DNA from: Rhizoclosmatium globosum
Lineage: Eukaryota; Chytridiomycota; Chytridiomycetes; Chytridiales; Chytriomycetaceae
NCBI GenBank assembly: GCA_002104985.1
Contig: MCGO01000218.1
Location: forward strand, 1-62,202
Direction of reading: 5' to 3'
Length of the DNA: 62,202 bases
Shown: positions 42,708-53,979 of the stretch, in pieces
Position numbering within the stretch: the first letter of the stretch is position 1
Layout: every line of letters starts with the position of its first letter
Made by a program: the position numbers and the translations under genes
The notes under the pieces: generated by a model
What the model was told of the DNA's origin: nothing
Database searches by the model: none
What the model saw: the letters and a program-made list of their open reading frames with translations, nothing else

Positions 42708-44406
42708 TTAATCTCTTGACTTGATCAGTCCTTGGACAACCGCCTCAATATCTTCAATCTCTTTGGGTGCTTCTGCACTCAATACTGTGCAATCTGTCTC
42801 TCCAATCACAACATCGTCTTCGATACGGATTCCTATGCCGCGATACTCGGCTGGAAATCTCTCTGTGTCTGGGACGTAAATACCCGGTTCGATTGTAATG
42901 ACCATTCCCTTTGTCAACTTTGTTGTTCGTGGGACAGAGCCTGTATCATGGACATCAAGTCCCATCCAGTGTCCAACATGATGAGGGTAAAGAATATTCA
43001 TATCCTTAAGTCAACAATGAGTTCGTGATTTTCGAAAAGAAGATTTAAGACTTACGTTGTAACTCAGCCTTCGTCCAAACAACTTGGAGCATTCAACACG
43101 TAGCACTTCAAAAGCAAGATTTTGCAGTTCATCTAAAGAGGTATGCGACCGTTCGCTACACTTGTCGATACACGCCTTCTGGGCCTTCAAAACAACTTGA
43201 TACAGTTTCTTTTGTGGCTCCGTAAACTTTCCAGAAACCGGCCAAGTTCGAGTAATATCTGACGCGTATCCTCCATATTCACCACCAGCATCCATCAAAA
43301 CCAAATCCCCGTCCTTCACCACATGTCTGTTGATAACATAATGCAACGTCAGCGCATTCTTCCCAGCAGCTACAACAGGAACGTAAGCCAACGCATCCGC
43401 ACCACGTCGTCGAACTCCGTGATCCATCACACTGTGTAAATACGCCTCCGTCACACCCGGCTTCGTCGCAGACATAGTATCAACATGCGCACGGCCACTG
43501 ATCTGACCGGCTTTTCTGAGCACTGCGATTTCGGCAGGGGATTTGATGAGTCGCTGTTGGGCGAGTGTGCTTCCGACTCCCGAGAGTTTCCTGACTTTGA
43601 AGAGATTGACGGGTTTAGACGAAGACGGGTCGTTCAAGTGAGAGAGGAGGGTGGCGTAGGGTGTCCAAGCTGGAACGGCTGGAGCTGATGCAGCATGGTT
43701 TGAGTGGAAGGGGCCTGGGGGAAGGGTGTGTGAAGTGGGGAGATCGGTGATGATTTGAGAGTGAGTGAATGGGAGTTGTGTGTTAAGGAGAGTGTTCAGT
43801 CTTTCTGGTAAACGGTGGATTGGTTCTGCGTTTGCGATGCCAAAGTACAGTTTTGCACCCTCCAAACCAGCACGAGGACCGTCCCAGATTTCTGTTGCGG
43901 GATCTCTTGGACGAAGGAATAGTGTTTCTTTGTAGTTGTCGCCTTGGTCCTTTTCTGATTTGGTAGTTGGTTTAGTTGATGAAGGGGAGAAGAAACCAGT
44001 CGGTACCAATGACAAGACAGGCATCAGGCTCATTAAATCCAGTTAAATAGAGTAAATCTGTATTCTGGTGAAACTCGTGGAAAATGCCTCCTGTCGCATA
44101 TCGCAGTGCATATCCAGCTACAACCGCAACAGATCCATCTGGAAGAGAAGCAGCAAACTTTCTACGTCTTTCGAGATACTCTGCACCAGAGATTCCTGGA
44201 GTAATATCACCCTCACTGATCAGGTGTGGGTGTGTGTGGGATGCTGGTTGTCCAAGCGATCCGAGGTTTCCGAAGGCCGAGAAGCTTCTCCGTTGCCTCA
44301 ATCGATTCTCATTACAAGAAAGTATTCGATGTGGTGAAATAAGTGGCAGACATCTTGGTCTACTCCGTGTGAATGTCGAAAGGGCCCTTGACAGGTTTCG
44401 TTGCAT
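42708..44406 (-). CDS. ICP55: Mitochondrial Xaa-Pro aminopeptidase (ICP55/XPNPEP3 type)
   Basis: Exons 44406-44007, 43954-43056 and 43004-42708 give 531 residues. The N-terminus from MQRNLSRALSTFTRSRPR is basic and Ser-rich, a typical mitochondrial presequence. The creatinase-like N-domain (YLERRRKFAASLPDGS, NTDLLYLTGFNEPDA) is followed by the M24 domain. Metal ligands are visible: two Asp in LMDAGGEYGGYASDITRTWP, His in HHVGHWMGLDVHD, Glu in IEPGIY and Glu in GIRIEDD. In yeast ICP55 trims the residue left after presequence cleavage and stabilises imported proteins. The 52-nt intron at 43955-44006 has a clear ACTAAAC branch site. The promoter is shared with the divergent 7TM pseudogene. Confidence 0.92.
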
Positions 44407-44569
44407 TTGAAAAGAGAAGTGATTATAAGAAAAAGGACAAATAAATGAACGCTTAACTTCTACTTTCTCGGCTTTCTTCTTTTTTGTCTTAGCTTTCTTT
44501 GACCAATAGTTTCTTGATGCAATAATATTGTTACAGGTGAACAATGTCCTTTTGTATTCTCTCAATTCA

Positions 44570-45490
44570 ATGAACGCAAGAAATGACACAGTCCTTCCTC
44601 AAGAATGGGATGCTGACTACGCTTTAATTGAGGAGCAGGATATTTGGATCACTCTTGTTGCGTCTGCTCTTTACTTTGGGCTTCTTGGAATGTTTGATTG
44701 GTATGAAGCCAAGAAGAATCGACTGCTTCTATCGCCAGTGAACGCACTGTTATTCGCCATGATAGCTTCAAACTGCTTGATTGTGGTGTTTACTTAATTA
44801 TATTCTGTCTGTTATGAAGCAAACAAGATAGCTATTTATATCTCGTTGTCATACATTTTCTTTGATGTGTATGAATCGCTACTTATCATTTATGGATGGA
44901 CGCGAGGCTTGCCCGTGGTAAGAATAGTGTGGCCAAAATGTCGCCCGTACCTTGCTACTTTTCTTGCTTTTATTGTTGTTCTTGAAGTCGTACAGTTCGT
45001 GTTTCTTGTTCTACAACAGATAGCCACCTACCTTCCTTTCCTCAATAACAAATTGAATACACTGACTGATGTTTGTAACATCTTGATCATCGCAGTAAAT
45101 GTCGTCGTAATCGCATTTGATACTTTCATTGCTGGATTCTATCTTCACTATCTTCAGCGAAATCGGGACGATATATCAGACCTCCAAAAGCTTCAAATCA
45201 TTTCTTATTTTGGCGTGGCCTCATGTTTCTGCTAAGAAGTTTGGTTCACTGCCATTGTCGTTTACAATTTTGAAATCATCGCATCACCGCAAAATTATCT
45301 TTTGCTCAAAATTACGACTAGAATATACGATCTGGGGCCGTTGCTCCATATGGCGCTACAACTGTGGATGAAATGGTCTCTGTTGAAACTCAGGGAACGA
45401 GGGGAAACCAGTGTCAGAGAAAGTATCTTACTTCAGAATAACTTTCAAAGTTCTCGTATGAGGAAAATGAAGATTATTACTGAGGGATAG
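44570..45490 (+). pseudogene. 7TM receptor-like pseudogene
   Basis: Starts MNARNDTV at 44570. The frame has a TAA at 44795-44797 in helix 2 (after LIVVFT) where the sister at 45560 has a Gln codon (IVFSQLYS). It is then open through helices 3-5 and DLQKLQIISYFGVAS, hits a stop near 45232 and changes frame before IYDLGPLLHMALQ and MKWSLLKLRE. At least two independent lesions make it a true pseudogene. It shares IYGWTRGLPVV and overall sequence with 45560-46546. Confidence 0.85.
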
Positions 45491-45503
45491 TAATAAACTA
45501 TTG

Positions 45504-45518
45504 AACAAGAGATTTTCA
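45504..45518 (+). promoter_or_regulatory. Recurrent AACAAGAGATTTTCA element
   Basis: Lies 41 bases before the ATG of the 7TM gene at 45560, in the same orientation. It differs from the copies at 6988 and 14800 at the end of the motif. Confidence 0.4.
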
Positions 45519-45559
45519 AACGATTTTCGTTTCTTTAACAATCCGCCATTGAGTAACAG

Positions 45560-46546
45560 ATGAACGCAACCAATACTACATCTTTAGATGAGTGGTTTAT
45601 TGAGTACGCAAATGTTGAGTGGCAAGACCTTTGGATCACAGTGTCAGTGTCGATCCTTCAACTGCTTATCCTGGCAACCCTCATACACATCGAGATTACA
45701 TCCAGCATCGGTCGAAAAGCCATTTTCTCAACTTTGAACGTCTTGCTGTTCGTCATGATAATATCAAACTTGCTGATTATTGTATTTTCACAACTGTATT
45801 CTGTCTGTTATGACCCCGCATGGATAGTCATTTACATCTCATTATCTTATTTATTTTATGGAGTCCTCGAGTCCGTCATCTTGATATATAGTTGGATACG
45901 AGGTTTCCCCGTCATTCAACTTGTGTTCCCAAAGTGTCAAGTGTATATGAACGTCTTTTTGGCTCTCTTTGTCGTTCTGGAAATAGTTCAGTTCTTGTTT
46001 CTCTTGTTACAACAAATTGCAAGCTATACATCGCTACTGAATGATCAAGTCAATATGCTTACATATGTTTCAACCGTAATTCCAGTTGCAGTCAACGTTG
46101 TTGTGATTTTATTTGACGCATTTGTCGCTGGATTTTACGTTCGTTATCTACGGTCTGTGCGTGGAAACGATCTCGACGTTGAGAAGCTCGAAATTCTTGC
46201 GTACTACGGAATTGCATCGTGCATATTCTTGGAGATTTGGTTAAGTGGTATTGTTATTTACAACTACTTTGTAATTTCTCCGACTTTGAATGTATTGAAG
46301 TTGAGTGTGTCGCTGCGATTCTACGACTTGGGGCCACTTGCGTTCATGTTTATACAGCTTGCCATGAAATGGGCTTTACGAAATGAAGAAGTCCGGCGAG
46401 ACTCTCGAAAACGGATAAGGATAGAGTCTGCAAAGATGGCTTCATCGGGACAACCGGTTATGACTATGAATCTGGAAGCTTCAAGGCCAAGTAGGGAGAA
46501 ACGCCGTTCCTCAGGTTTTAAGCAGAGCGATAGTACAAAGGAATAA
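45560..46546 (+). CDS. 7TM receptor-like protein
   Basis: A single exon of 328 residues, starting MNATNTTS with overlapping sequons. Motifs: TLNVLLFVM, YSWIRGFPVIQ, KLEILAYYGIAS, YDLGPLAFMFIQ and LAMKWALRNEE, with a long Arg/Ser tail. It is intact and opens a run of plus-strand copies. Close relative of the pseudogene just upstream. Confidence 0.85.
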   Translation: MNATNTTSLDEWFIEYANVEWQDLWITVSVSILQLLILATLIHIEITSSIGRKAIFSTLNVLLFVMIISNLLIIVFSQLYSVCYDPAWIVIYISLSYLFYGVLESVILIYSWIRGFPVIQLVFPKCQVYMNVFLALFVVLEIVQFLFLLLQQIASYTSLLNDQVNMLTYVSTVIPVAVNVVVILFDAFVAGFYVRYLRSVRGNDLDVEKLEILAYYGIASCIFLEIWLSGIVIYNYFVISPTLNVLKLSVSLRFYDLGPLAFMFIQLAMKWALRNEEVRRDSRKRIRIESAKMASSGQPVMTMNLEASRPSREKRRSSGFKQSDSTKE

Positions 46547-46633
46547 TTTCCCCCCCAAAATATAATAACTCATTTTTGGAAGGATTTACATTTTACATCA
46601 AGTCAACAACCTTTTGAAAGCATCTAAAAATCA

Positions 46634-47629
46634 ATGAACTCGACAGATACCGCTGCAAACCCCTGGGCGTCATATACAGAATCTTATAACGCAGTCGCGC
46701 TGCAAGACATGTGGTTAACTATAGCTGTATCAGTGCTGCAACTTGTCTTCCTGGTTTTGCTTATTAGATCCGATTTACATCAAGGACATACGATGAAACA
46801 TAAAACAATATTCTCTGCAGTGAATCTACTTATATTTTCGATGGTCCTGTGGAATTGTCTCGCAATGGTGTTTACAGGGCTGTACGTTTCCGTGATTGAC
46901 CCGATAAAGATATTGGTGTATCAAATAGTCGATACTGTCTGCTATAGCGTTCTCGAGTGTGTTATATGTTTTTATACATGGAAGAGAGGGTTGCCCATAA
47001 TTCAGCGCGTCGTACCTTCAATGCAGCTGTTCCTTGTCATATTCTTGACAATCTTCGTGCTGCTTCAAATAAGTCAATTTATTTGGGCGTGTTTACAATC
47101 TATGGCAACGATGGGAATGTTGTCGGGTATTGATTTAAATCTTCTCATCTCAGTTGTCAATTGGCATACTATCGCGATGAACATCATTATGTTTTTATTT
47201 GAAGCTTTCGTTGCAATAGTATATGTGTCATACCTTCGGTTCGTCTCAAACGATGATAATTTCCAGCAGGATGTTGATAAGCTCAGAATTATATCACAGT
47301 ATGGAATAGTATCATGCATCAGTCTTGCAATCTGGTTAATTGGAATTATTTTGTATAATTTGTGGCTTACGGCAGAGGCTCCACCATTTGGTGTGACCGG
47401 AGTGCTAGTGTCGCTTCGGATTTATGACGATTTCCCAATTATCTACATTTTCATTCAATTAACTATGAAGATATCTCTTCAGAGATATGAAATTAAGCGT
47501 GAAATGAAGATGCGAGAGCGTGTTGAAAATGCACGGTTATTGTCAAATTCGACCAAAGGAACATCGGTTGTTCCAACGATGAATAGAAGTCCACAAGTTT
47601 CCACGTTAATGAAAGCCTCTGAAGGATAA
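46634..47629 (+). CDS. 7TM receptor-like protein
   Basis: A single exon of 331 residues, starting MNSTDTAANPW. It is a clear example of the fold, with helices at about residues 25-45, 57-82, 95-118, 130-155, 175-200, 221-245 and 255-280. Motifs: SAVNLLIFSM, YTWKRGLPIIQ, LRIISQYGIVS, IYDDFPIIYIFIQ and TMKISLQRYE. Tandem sister of 47779-48777. The tail ends with KGTSVVPTMNRS, also found in the sister, so it may bind a partner. Confidence 0.86.
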   Translation: MNSTDTAANPWASYTESYNAVALQDMWLTIAVSVLQLVFLVLLIRSDLHQGHTMKHKTIFSAVNLLIFSMVLWNCLAMVFTGLYVSVIDPIKILVYQIVDTVCYSVLECVICFYTWKRGLPIIQRVVPSMQLFLVIFLTIFVLLQISQFIWACLQSMATMGMLSGIDLNLLISVVNWHTIAMNIIMFLFEAFVAIVYVSYLRFVSNDDNFQQDVDKLRIISQYGIVSCISLAIWLIGIILYNLWLTAEAPPFGVTGVLVSLRIYDDFPIIYIFIQLTMKISLQRYEIKREMKMRERVENARLLSNSTKGTSVVPTMNRSPQVSTLMKASEG

Positions 47630-47778
47630 AATTGCAGAAGCGATACATAGTTAGTGGCTTGGTTGGTGGATCAATCGTTTTTAATGGTGTTAAAGATTGA
47701 AGCAACATAAAGGAGGAGTGAAAGGATTTACATTTTATGACATTGTCATTTCTAAATTCAAAGACTTACTCTTGTCAG

Positions 47779-48777
47779 ATGAACTTAACAGATACGCCTG
47801 CTGAAAACCCCTGGGCGTCATTTACAGACTCTTATAACGCGGTGGCGTTGCAAGACACGTGGTTAACGATGGCGGCATCGACGCTGCAGCTCATTATGCT
47901 AATGCTACTCATCAGATCTGATTTACACCAACGAGGCATGATTAAACAGAAAAGAATCTTCTCTGCAGTAAATATACTTATCTTGCAAATGATTCTGTGG
48001 AACTGTTTGGCTATGGTGTTTACGGCGCTTTATGTTTCAACAACCGACACGATTAAAATATTGGCGTATCAAATAGTTGACCTATTCTGCTATGCGTTTC
48101 TTGAGTGTTTAATATGCTTTTACACGTGGAAAAGAGGTTCGCCGATTATTCAGCGCGTCGTGCCTTCAATACAACCGTTTCTAATTGTCTACTTGACTTT
48201 ATTTCTTTTGCTTCAAATCAGCCTGTTTGTTTGGGGGGCTTTGCAATCATTGGCAACTATGGGAGTGTTGTCCAGCATCGATACGAGTCTCCTCAATATA
48301 GTTGTGAACTGGCACATTATCTCCGCAAGCATAATTATGATCTTGTTCGAAACTTTTGTGGCTGGAGTGTATGTCGCGTACTTGCGGCTTGCTTCAAACG
48401 ATGATAATTTCCAGCAAGATGTTCAACAGCTTAAAATCATATCGCAGTATGGAATAGTGTCGTGTATCTGTCTTGCGATTTGGCTCATTGGAATTATTTT
48501 GTATAATTTTTGGCTTACAGTAGAGATTCCGCCTTTTGGTGTAATTGGAGTCCTTGTGACGCTTCGTATTTATGATGATTTCCCAATTATCTACATATTC
48601 ATTCAACTTGCCATGAAGCTTTCACTTCAGAAATTTGAAAGAAGGCGAGGAACTAAGATGCGAGAACGGGTCGAAAATGCGCGGTTGTTGTCAATTTCCC
48701 ACAAAGGGACATCGGTTGTACCAACAATAGATAGAAGTCGAGGAGTTTCCACATCAGTGAAAACTTTCGAAGGATAA
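47779..48777 (+). CDS. 7TM receptor-like protein
   Basis: A single exon. The Met at 47779 (MNLTDTPAENPW) matches the sister's start and gives 332 residues; an upstream Met at 47737 is less likely. Motifs: SAVNILILQM, YTWKRGSPIIQ, LKIISQYGIVS, IYDDFPIIYIFIQ and LAMKLSLQKFE. Both this and its sister are preceded by (G/A)AAGGATTTACATTTTA about 50 bases before the ATG. The conserved tail motif KGTSVVPTIDRS is present. Confidence 0.86.
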   Translation: MNLTDTPAENPWASFTDSYNAVALQDTWLTMAASTLQLIMLMLLIRSDLHQRGMIKQKRIFSAVNILILQMILWNCLAMVFTALYVSTTDTIKILAYQIVDLFCYAFLECLICFYTWKRGSPIIQRVVPSIQPFLIVYLTLFLLLQISLFVWGALQSLATMGVLSSIDTSLLNIVVNWHIISASIIMILFETFVAGVYVAYLRLASNDDNFQQDVQQLKIISQYGIVSCICLAIWLIGIILYNFWLTVEIPPFGVIGVLVTLRIYDDFPIIYIFIQLAMKLSLQKFERRRGTKMRERVENARLLSISHKGTSVVPTIDRSRGVSTSVKTFEG

Positions 48778-48809
48778 AAGGAAAAGTCAATAAATGGTTA
48801 TACGTTATT

Positions 48810-49775
48810 TTATTTTAGTCTCGCAACGCTGGTCTGAGTCAAACAACTATTACTTGAAGTCTTTTGAATAGCAGTTTCAACAGCCGCAATTTGTTTTTTG
48901 ATTCGATGGTTTGTTTCTCGCTGAAGTTCCCACTTCATGGCCAACTGGATGCTCAAATAAACAATAGGTGTTAAATTTGATATGAGTAGAAGGGCTTGAA
49001 ACAGGTTTTTGTGGTCTGACTTGAGCTGTGTAGGATCCATAAACAGGTAATTGTACGAAACAGTCGCACTTTGCCAAACCATCAAACATAATGATGATAC
49101 GACGCCATACCGGGAAAGCACAAGCATTCGTTGGAAATCGAGGACCTCTGCTTTTACACATTGAATATACCAAACATAAATGGCTGTAGCAAAAAGATCG
49201 AAACCAAGAATGCAAATGTTGATAGCAATTGAAAGGGCGTTGGCGACGGTATTCAATACTTCAGTACCTGATTCAGCATAGGCAGCATTAATAAGAACAA
49301 CGTCTACAATAAATTGAATGGTTTGAATTAAAGTGTATAGTTGGTGAAACAGAGTAAGAAATCGTTGGCGTTTCGGAAGCATTGTTTGAATCACAGGCAA
49401 CACTCGCTGCCATGCGTAAATGACAATCAAAAATTGGAACAAATCTGCGGTTAGAGAAGCTATGATATCAAACGTTTCCCGAATGTTTTTATCATCTGAA
49501 TGAGCCGATATAAAGATTGCAGACAAGCAATTCATCAGAATCATTGACATAAGCAAAATGTTGATTAAGTTGAATGCCTTTTTAAAGTTTGCGTTTCCAA
49601 CTTTCGAGAATGCATATCCTCTGAAAACGAGGGCAATAAGAGCAATTATAAGGAGAATAGATGTTGGAATTGTGGTTGTGATTACAAGGTGTATGTCGTT
49701 GTCATAGACGTAGCTAAAGTTAAGCCATTGGTCGTAGAGACTTGGTTCCGATGTCACATTCATTGTTAAAGACAA
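48810..49775 (-). CDS. 7TM receptor-like protein, divergent
   Basis: A single exon of 321 residues, starting MSLTMNVTSEP. It keeps the family marks (LINILLMSM, YAWQRVLPVIQ with RV for RG, MLVLSRYGVVS, LAMKWELQRE) but has extra residues in the loops and lacks the aspartate-rich helix 7 approach. It is convergent with 47779-48777, with only about 30 bases between stops. Confidence 0.82.
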   Translation of the reverse strand: MSLTMNVTSEPSLYDQWLNFSYVYDNDIHLVITTTIPTSILLIIALIALVFRGYAFSKVGNANFKKAFNLINILLMSMILMNCLSAIFISAHSDDKNIRETFDIIASLTADLFQFLIVIYAWQRVLPVIQTMLPKRQRFLTLFHQLYTLIQTIQFIVDVVLINAAYAESGTEVLNTVANALSIAINICILGFDLFATAIYVWYIQCVKAEVLDFQRMLVLSRYGVVSSLCLMVWQSATVSYNYLFMDPTQLKSDHKNLFQALLLISNLTPIVYLSIQLAMKWELQRETNHRIKKQIAAVETAIQKTSSNSCLTQTSVARLK

Positions 49776-49937
49776 TAGTACAAACTTCTGCCAATGATTG
49801 GCCCCTTTCTTTTATAAAAAGAATACTTTAATGCAAACAATGCAACACAAGCATCAATCAACGAACTACATACAACCAAAAATCAACACTCCATCCAAAG
49901 AATAAGAATAATCAAAAAAAAATCACGATTCCGATCT

Positions 49938-51613
49938 TCAAGCAGACATCACGTTTTCCTTTTCCTCATTTCCACCTTTCTTGTCGTGGGCATCAGGCAC
50001 TCTGGAACCCGCGAGCCCAGATGCGTCAAAAGCCTTCTTCGACTTCTCTTCAAGGCCAAGATCAGATTCCGGCGCGACAGGGGTGTTGTGAGGAACAGAT
50101 TGTTCAACAGGAGTCGATGGAGTCTTTTGCTGAGAGGTAAATGGGTTCGACATACTAATCATGAAGTTAGCTTAAATTATATCAAAGATAAGGCGAGTCT
50201 TACTTCAAGGCACGCTTGAAGAATGGCTCCTTCTTTGGGCTTGACGGTCCTGCTGGGACATCTGACGCGTTTTCGTACGTGTTCTTTGCATCGCCAAGCA
50301 AACCGACGTTCTCATTCTTGTCTTTAGTCTCCGTTTCACCAGAGGGTTGCTTCTCGTGTTTCTGGAAACTATGATAATACGAGAGAAAGTTAGTTTAATG
50401 AGAAGAATCAATTTACTTACTGCTTCTTGATATTTGAGAACGCGTTTGAAACCTTTGTCTCCTCCTTCATAACAAACTTTTCAATCGGGCTATGCTCGGG
50501 CACGTCGTCTTCGATCGTGTTAGGACCTGGTTGAGAATGAGAGTCAGTGGAGGCGTCAGTCGACGGCTTAGAGCCATTTCCACCGAGTTTGAAGACGTTC
50601 TTGAGTGAGAATGGAGCTTGCTTTGGTGAGGAGTCTCTTCCTTGATCGTCGTTGTCATTTCCTGTTGGAGGAGAAACTGGTTTGGATTCATCGGACTTTC
50701 CACCGATATGAAGCTTCTTTTTGATGTTTTCAAGAGAGAATGGAGAAGGGTTTGGAGACGTTGGTTTCGATTTGGATTGATCCTTCAGTTCTTCGGGAGT
50801 GGAGGTCGGATCATTCTTTCCGAAGAGACTATTTACAAAGAGAAGGTTAGCAATGCGTTAGAATTTTATCAGTATGTCTTAACTGGAGTGGGTCCTTTGG
50901 ATCAAAGTTGGACTCCTTCTTGTCTCCTTCGGTAGAGGATGAGTCATTCTTTCCAAGAATACTGGTGCATGACGTAAGTAAGAGTGTAATATACAGAGCT
51001 CAACTCAACTTGGCTGGATTCATTCCCTCCGTATTACCGGTAAACGGCTTGTTTTGTTCCTTCTTCTTCTCATCGTGGCTGGAAGACGAAACATCCTTTC
51101 CAAGGATACTATCGTGTACGACATTACGTAAGTAAGTTACAAGAGTCAATATATTCAGCATGACTCAACTTGACTGGGTTCATTCCCTCCACATTAAACG
51201 GCTTGTTGGGTTCACCCTCAAGTTTCTCCTTCTGTTGTTGACCGATATCAACCGCTTCGTCAGTTTGGCTCTCCACGTTCTTTTTGGTCGCGTCGGCAGC
51301 TTTTTGGGTGTTATCAGAGATGCGTTCAGGAGTTATGAAGGGGAAAGAAGAGCAACCAACCATTTTCGGCCGCAGGAGCAATTTGGTCAGTAAATTTCAT
51401 CATATCAGATGCCTTATTCTTAGTTTCTTCACCCGATGGAACTGAATCCGCAGCACTTGCTTTGGCTTTCTCAGCTGCTGCTCCACTTGATTCCAAGTCG
51501 AAGCTTCGCGCAACTTGGTTCCCGGCATCAGTGATACTGGATTCAATCTGTTCTGGGTTCTCCAAGGACGGAAGCTTTGGTGGTGCTTGCGAGTATCTCG
51601 GTGGCGATGTCAT
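49938..51613 (-). CDS. Disordered hydrophilic protein with tandemly repeated small exons
   Basis: Starts MTSPPRYSQAPPKLPSLENP at 51613 and ends KENVMSA at 49938, with seven or more exons; exact borders are not all resolved. The first exon is Ala/Glu-rich. At least three small exons between about 50900 and 51300 encode the same pattern, S-I-L-G-K-(D/N)-x-S-S-S...K-K-E...N-(K)-P-F...E-G-M-N-P-x-K-L-S. Later exons read KKLHIGGKSDESKPVSPP, FKLGGNGSKPS and FFKRALK. Almost no hydrophobic core or helix for membranes; likely intrinsically disordered. Function unknown; perhaps a stress-protective or scaffold protein. Confidence 0.6.
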
Positions 51614-51737
51614 TTTTCGCGTTTTGTTTTTCGCTCGGCAGAATTGCTGCGCCTTCGGGTTAAATACGTACGATTTTTTATTTCGGGGAATTATTCAGGA
51701 ACGAGAGAAATAGTGGATAAAGTAGCGAAATCACAGA

Positions 51738-53979
51738 TTACAAAGTGTACACCAACTTCTTTCCGCTGACCTTTCCTTCACGCATAAGTTGCAATCCGTG
51801 CAAGACACCTTCAAGTCCAACACCGCCCTCATTCACAGATGGAGTGTGCACCTTCACCTTTCCACTCGCCAACAACGAGTTACTCAAGACAGCCCATCCC
51901 TTGGCAAACTCAAAGTCGGATGGAATATCCGGGATATTCAACCAATCTCCCATCTTGAAACCTTTTCCAATCACGGTATACGCCATAGTGCTCTTGACAA
52001 CGATAGCTGGGTTGATAGATGTCAATTTGGACGCCTCGACACCGAGAAGGTTCGAGTAAGTTCCTCCGTTTGTGCTGATGGCGTTCGCGCTGATTGGGAT
52101 GGACGAGCCTTCAGAAACGCAGTCAAAGACGTGGGTCAAGGTGTTGTTTGTGTATGCGCGAATATCAGCGGCAACAGTCGGAGAGTTGTAGTCAAAGATC
52201 TTGTCGGCGCCAAGCGACGTCAAGTAGTCAAAGTTTCTTGGAGATGCAGTTGTGACAACCTTCCAGCCAGAGAGCTTTGCGAATTGGATGGCGAGGGCAC
52301 CAGTTGCGGTGGACCCTCCGTAAATCAAGATAGTGTTGTTTGTTGGGATTGGAGTAGCTGAAGGGTGTGGGAGTCCGAGGGATTGGTAAAGTCCTTGACC
52401 AACAGTAAAGATTCCGACACCAAGAGTCGCTGCATCTTCGAAGCTGAGGTTGTCTGGAATCTTGCTTTGGATATCTCCCTTCGCAGCAATAATTTCTCCG
52501 AAACTGCCGTCTTCATGGTTGACGGCGTTTGATCCGTGAACAACTCCCCAGACACGGTCTCCCTTCTTGAGTCCGTTGGTGACCTACAAATCGAGAATGA
52601 ATTAGAATCCAGAGAACAGGTCCAAAAAACTAAGACATACCTTTGGTCCAACTTCCAAAACAACTCCAGCATAATCACATCCAACACGCGCACCCTGGGA
52701 AGCGAAATAGTCAATGTGCTTCCAGTCAGTTGGGTTCAATGCAACCGCCTTGTTTTGAACAAGAATAAAGTCGTCTCTCAACACTGGTGGAAGGATATTA
52801 ACAACGCGAGCATCCTTTGGACCTTGAATCACAATAGCTTTGATTTGTGGAGCAAGAGTGTACACGAGCTTCTTTCCACTGACTTTTCCTTCACGCATCA
52901 ACTGCAAGCCCTTGAGAACACCTTCAAGACCGGCTCCGCTTTCGTTCACGGATGGAGTGTGCACCTTGATTTTCGAGGCAGCCAAGAGAGAGTTTGAGAG
53001 AACGGCAAACTTTTTGGCAAACTCAAAGTCGGATGGAATGGCTGGGAGGGCGTTCGCACCAATAGTAAAAGCGCGTCCCATCGCAGTGTACGCGAGAGTG
53101 TTCTTGACAGTAATTTTTGAGTTAACAGAAGTAAGGACCTTGGCGTCGATAGTCAACAAGGCAGAGTAGATTCCTCCCTCTGGACCAAACGAGTTTGCCG
53201 AGATTGAGAGTGAAGAACCCTCGGAGACACAGTCAAACACGTGCTTGATGGCGTTGTTTGTGTATGCACGAATATCGGCGGCAACAGAGGCAGAGTTGTA
53301 GTCAAAGACCTTGTCGGCTCCAAGTGACTTCAAGTAGTCAAAGTTTCTTGGAGAAGCAGTGGTGACAACCTTCCAACCAGACAGCTTCGCGTACTGAATC
53401 GCAAGGGCACCCGTGGCAGTAGATCCTCCGTAAATCAAGATATAGTTATCAGAGGCAGCTGGTGGATTCTCCAACGAAGGAAGTGGAAGCCCAAGCGACT
53501 GGTACAATCCTTGTCCAACAGTAAACACTCCAACACCCAAAGTCGCAGCCTCTTCAAACGAAAGGTTGTCGGGAATCCTGCTCTGGATATCTCCACGCGC
53601 AGTAATCACTTCTCCGAACCCTCCGTCTTCGTGGTCTACTGCGTTTGATCCGTGCACAAGACCCCAAACGCGGTCGCCGACTTTCAGGCCGTTTGTAACC
53701 TGTCAAAAGGGGGTGTGGGATAAGCTTCCTGGGTCTGGGTGACAGTGAGAGAGAGAAAGATGGTACCTTTGAACCAACAGCGAGAACCACGCCCGAGTAG
53801 TCGCAACCAACACGTGCTCCAGGCGACGCGAGGTAGTCAATGTGTTTCCAGTCGGTTGGGTTCAACGCAACGGCTTTTGTTTGGACGAGGATATTATCGT
53901 CTTTGAGAGTTGGCACGGCGATGCTTTGGATGCGGGCGTCCTTCGCAGCTTGGATGACGATTGCTTTTGTGGTGGACAT
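51738..53979 (-). CDS. Double MDR-family oxidoreductase (two reductase units in one frame)
   Basis: Exons 53979-53767, 53699-52641 and 52583-51738 give 705 residues, about twice the usual length. Unit 1 (1 to about 352) and unit 2 (about 353 to 705) are paralogs. Each has an N-terminal GroES-like part (KAIVIQ, ALNPTDWKHIDY, GARVGCDY), GDRVWG, a nucleotide-binding YGGSTATGALAIQ loop, SLGADK(V/I)FDYNS, and ends GKVSGKKLVYTL. The first unit's end runs into the second without stop or Met (VYTLAPQIKAIVIQ). Each unit has one phase-0 intron at the same place (after VGSK and VGPK). No structural zinc cysteines are seen, so these look like zinc-free quinone or enoyl reductase types using NAD(P)H. The fusion is the result of a tandem duplication. 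Confidence 0.85.

Noticed and set aside
31726..49775. CRISPR or phage-type repeat array
   Set aside because: The regular spacing is that of about 1-kb protein genes with diverged sequence, and the genome is eukaryotic.
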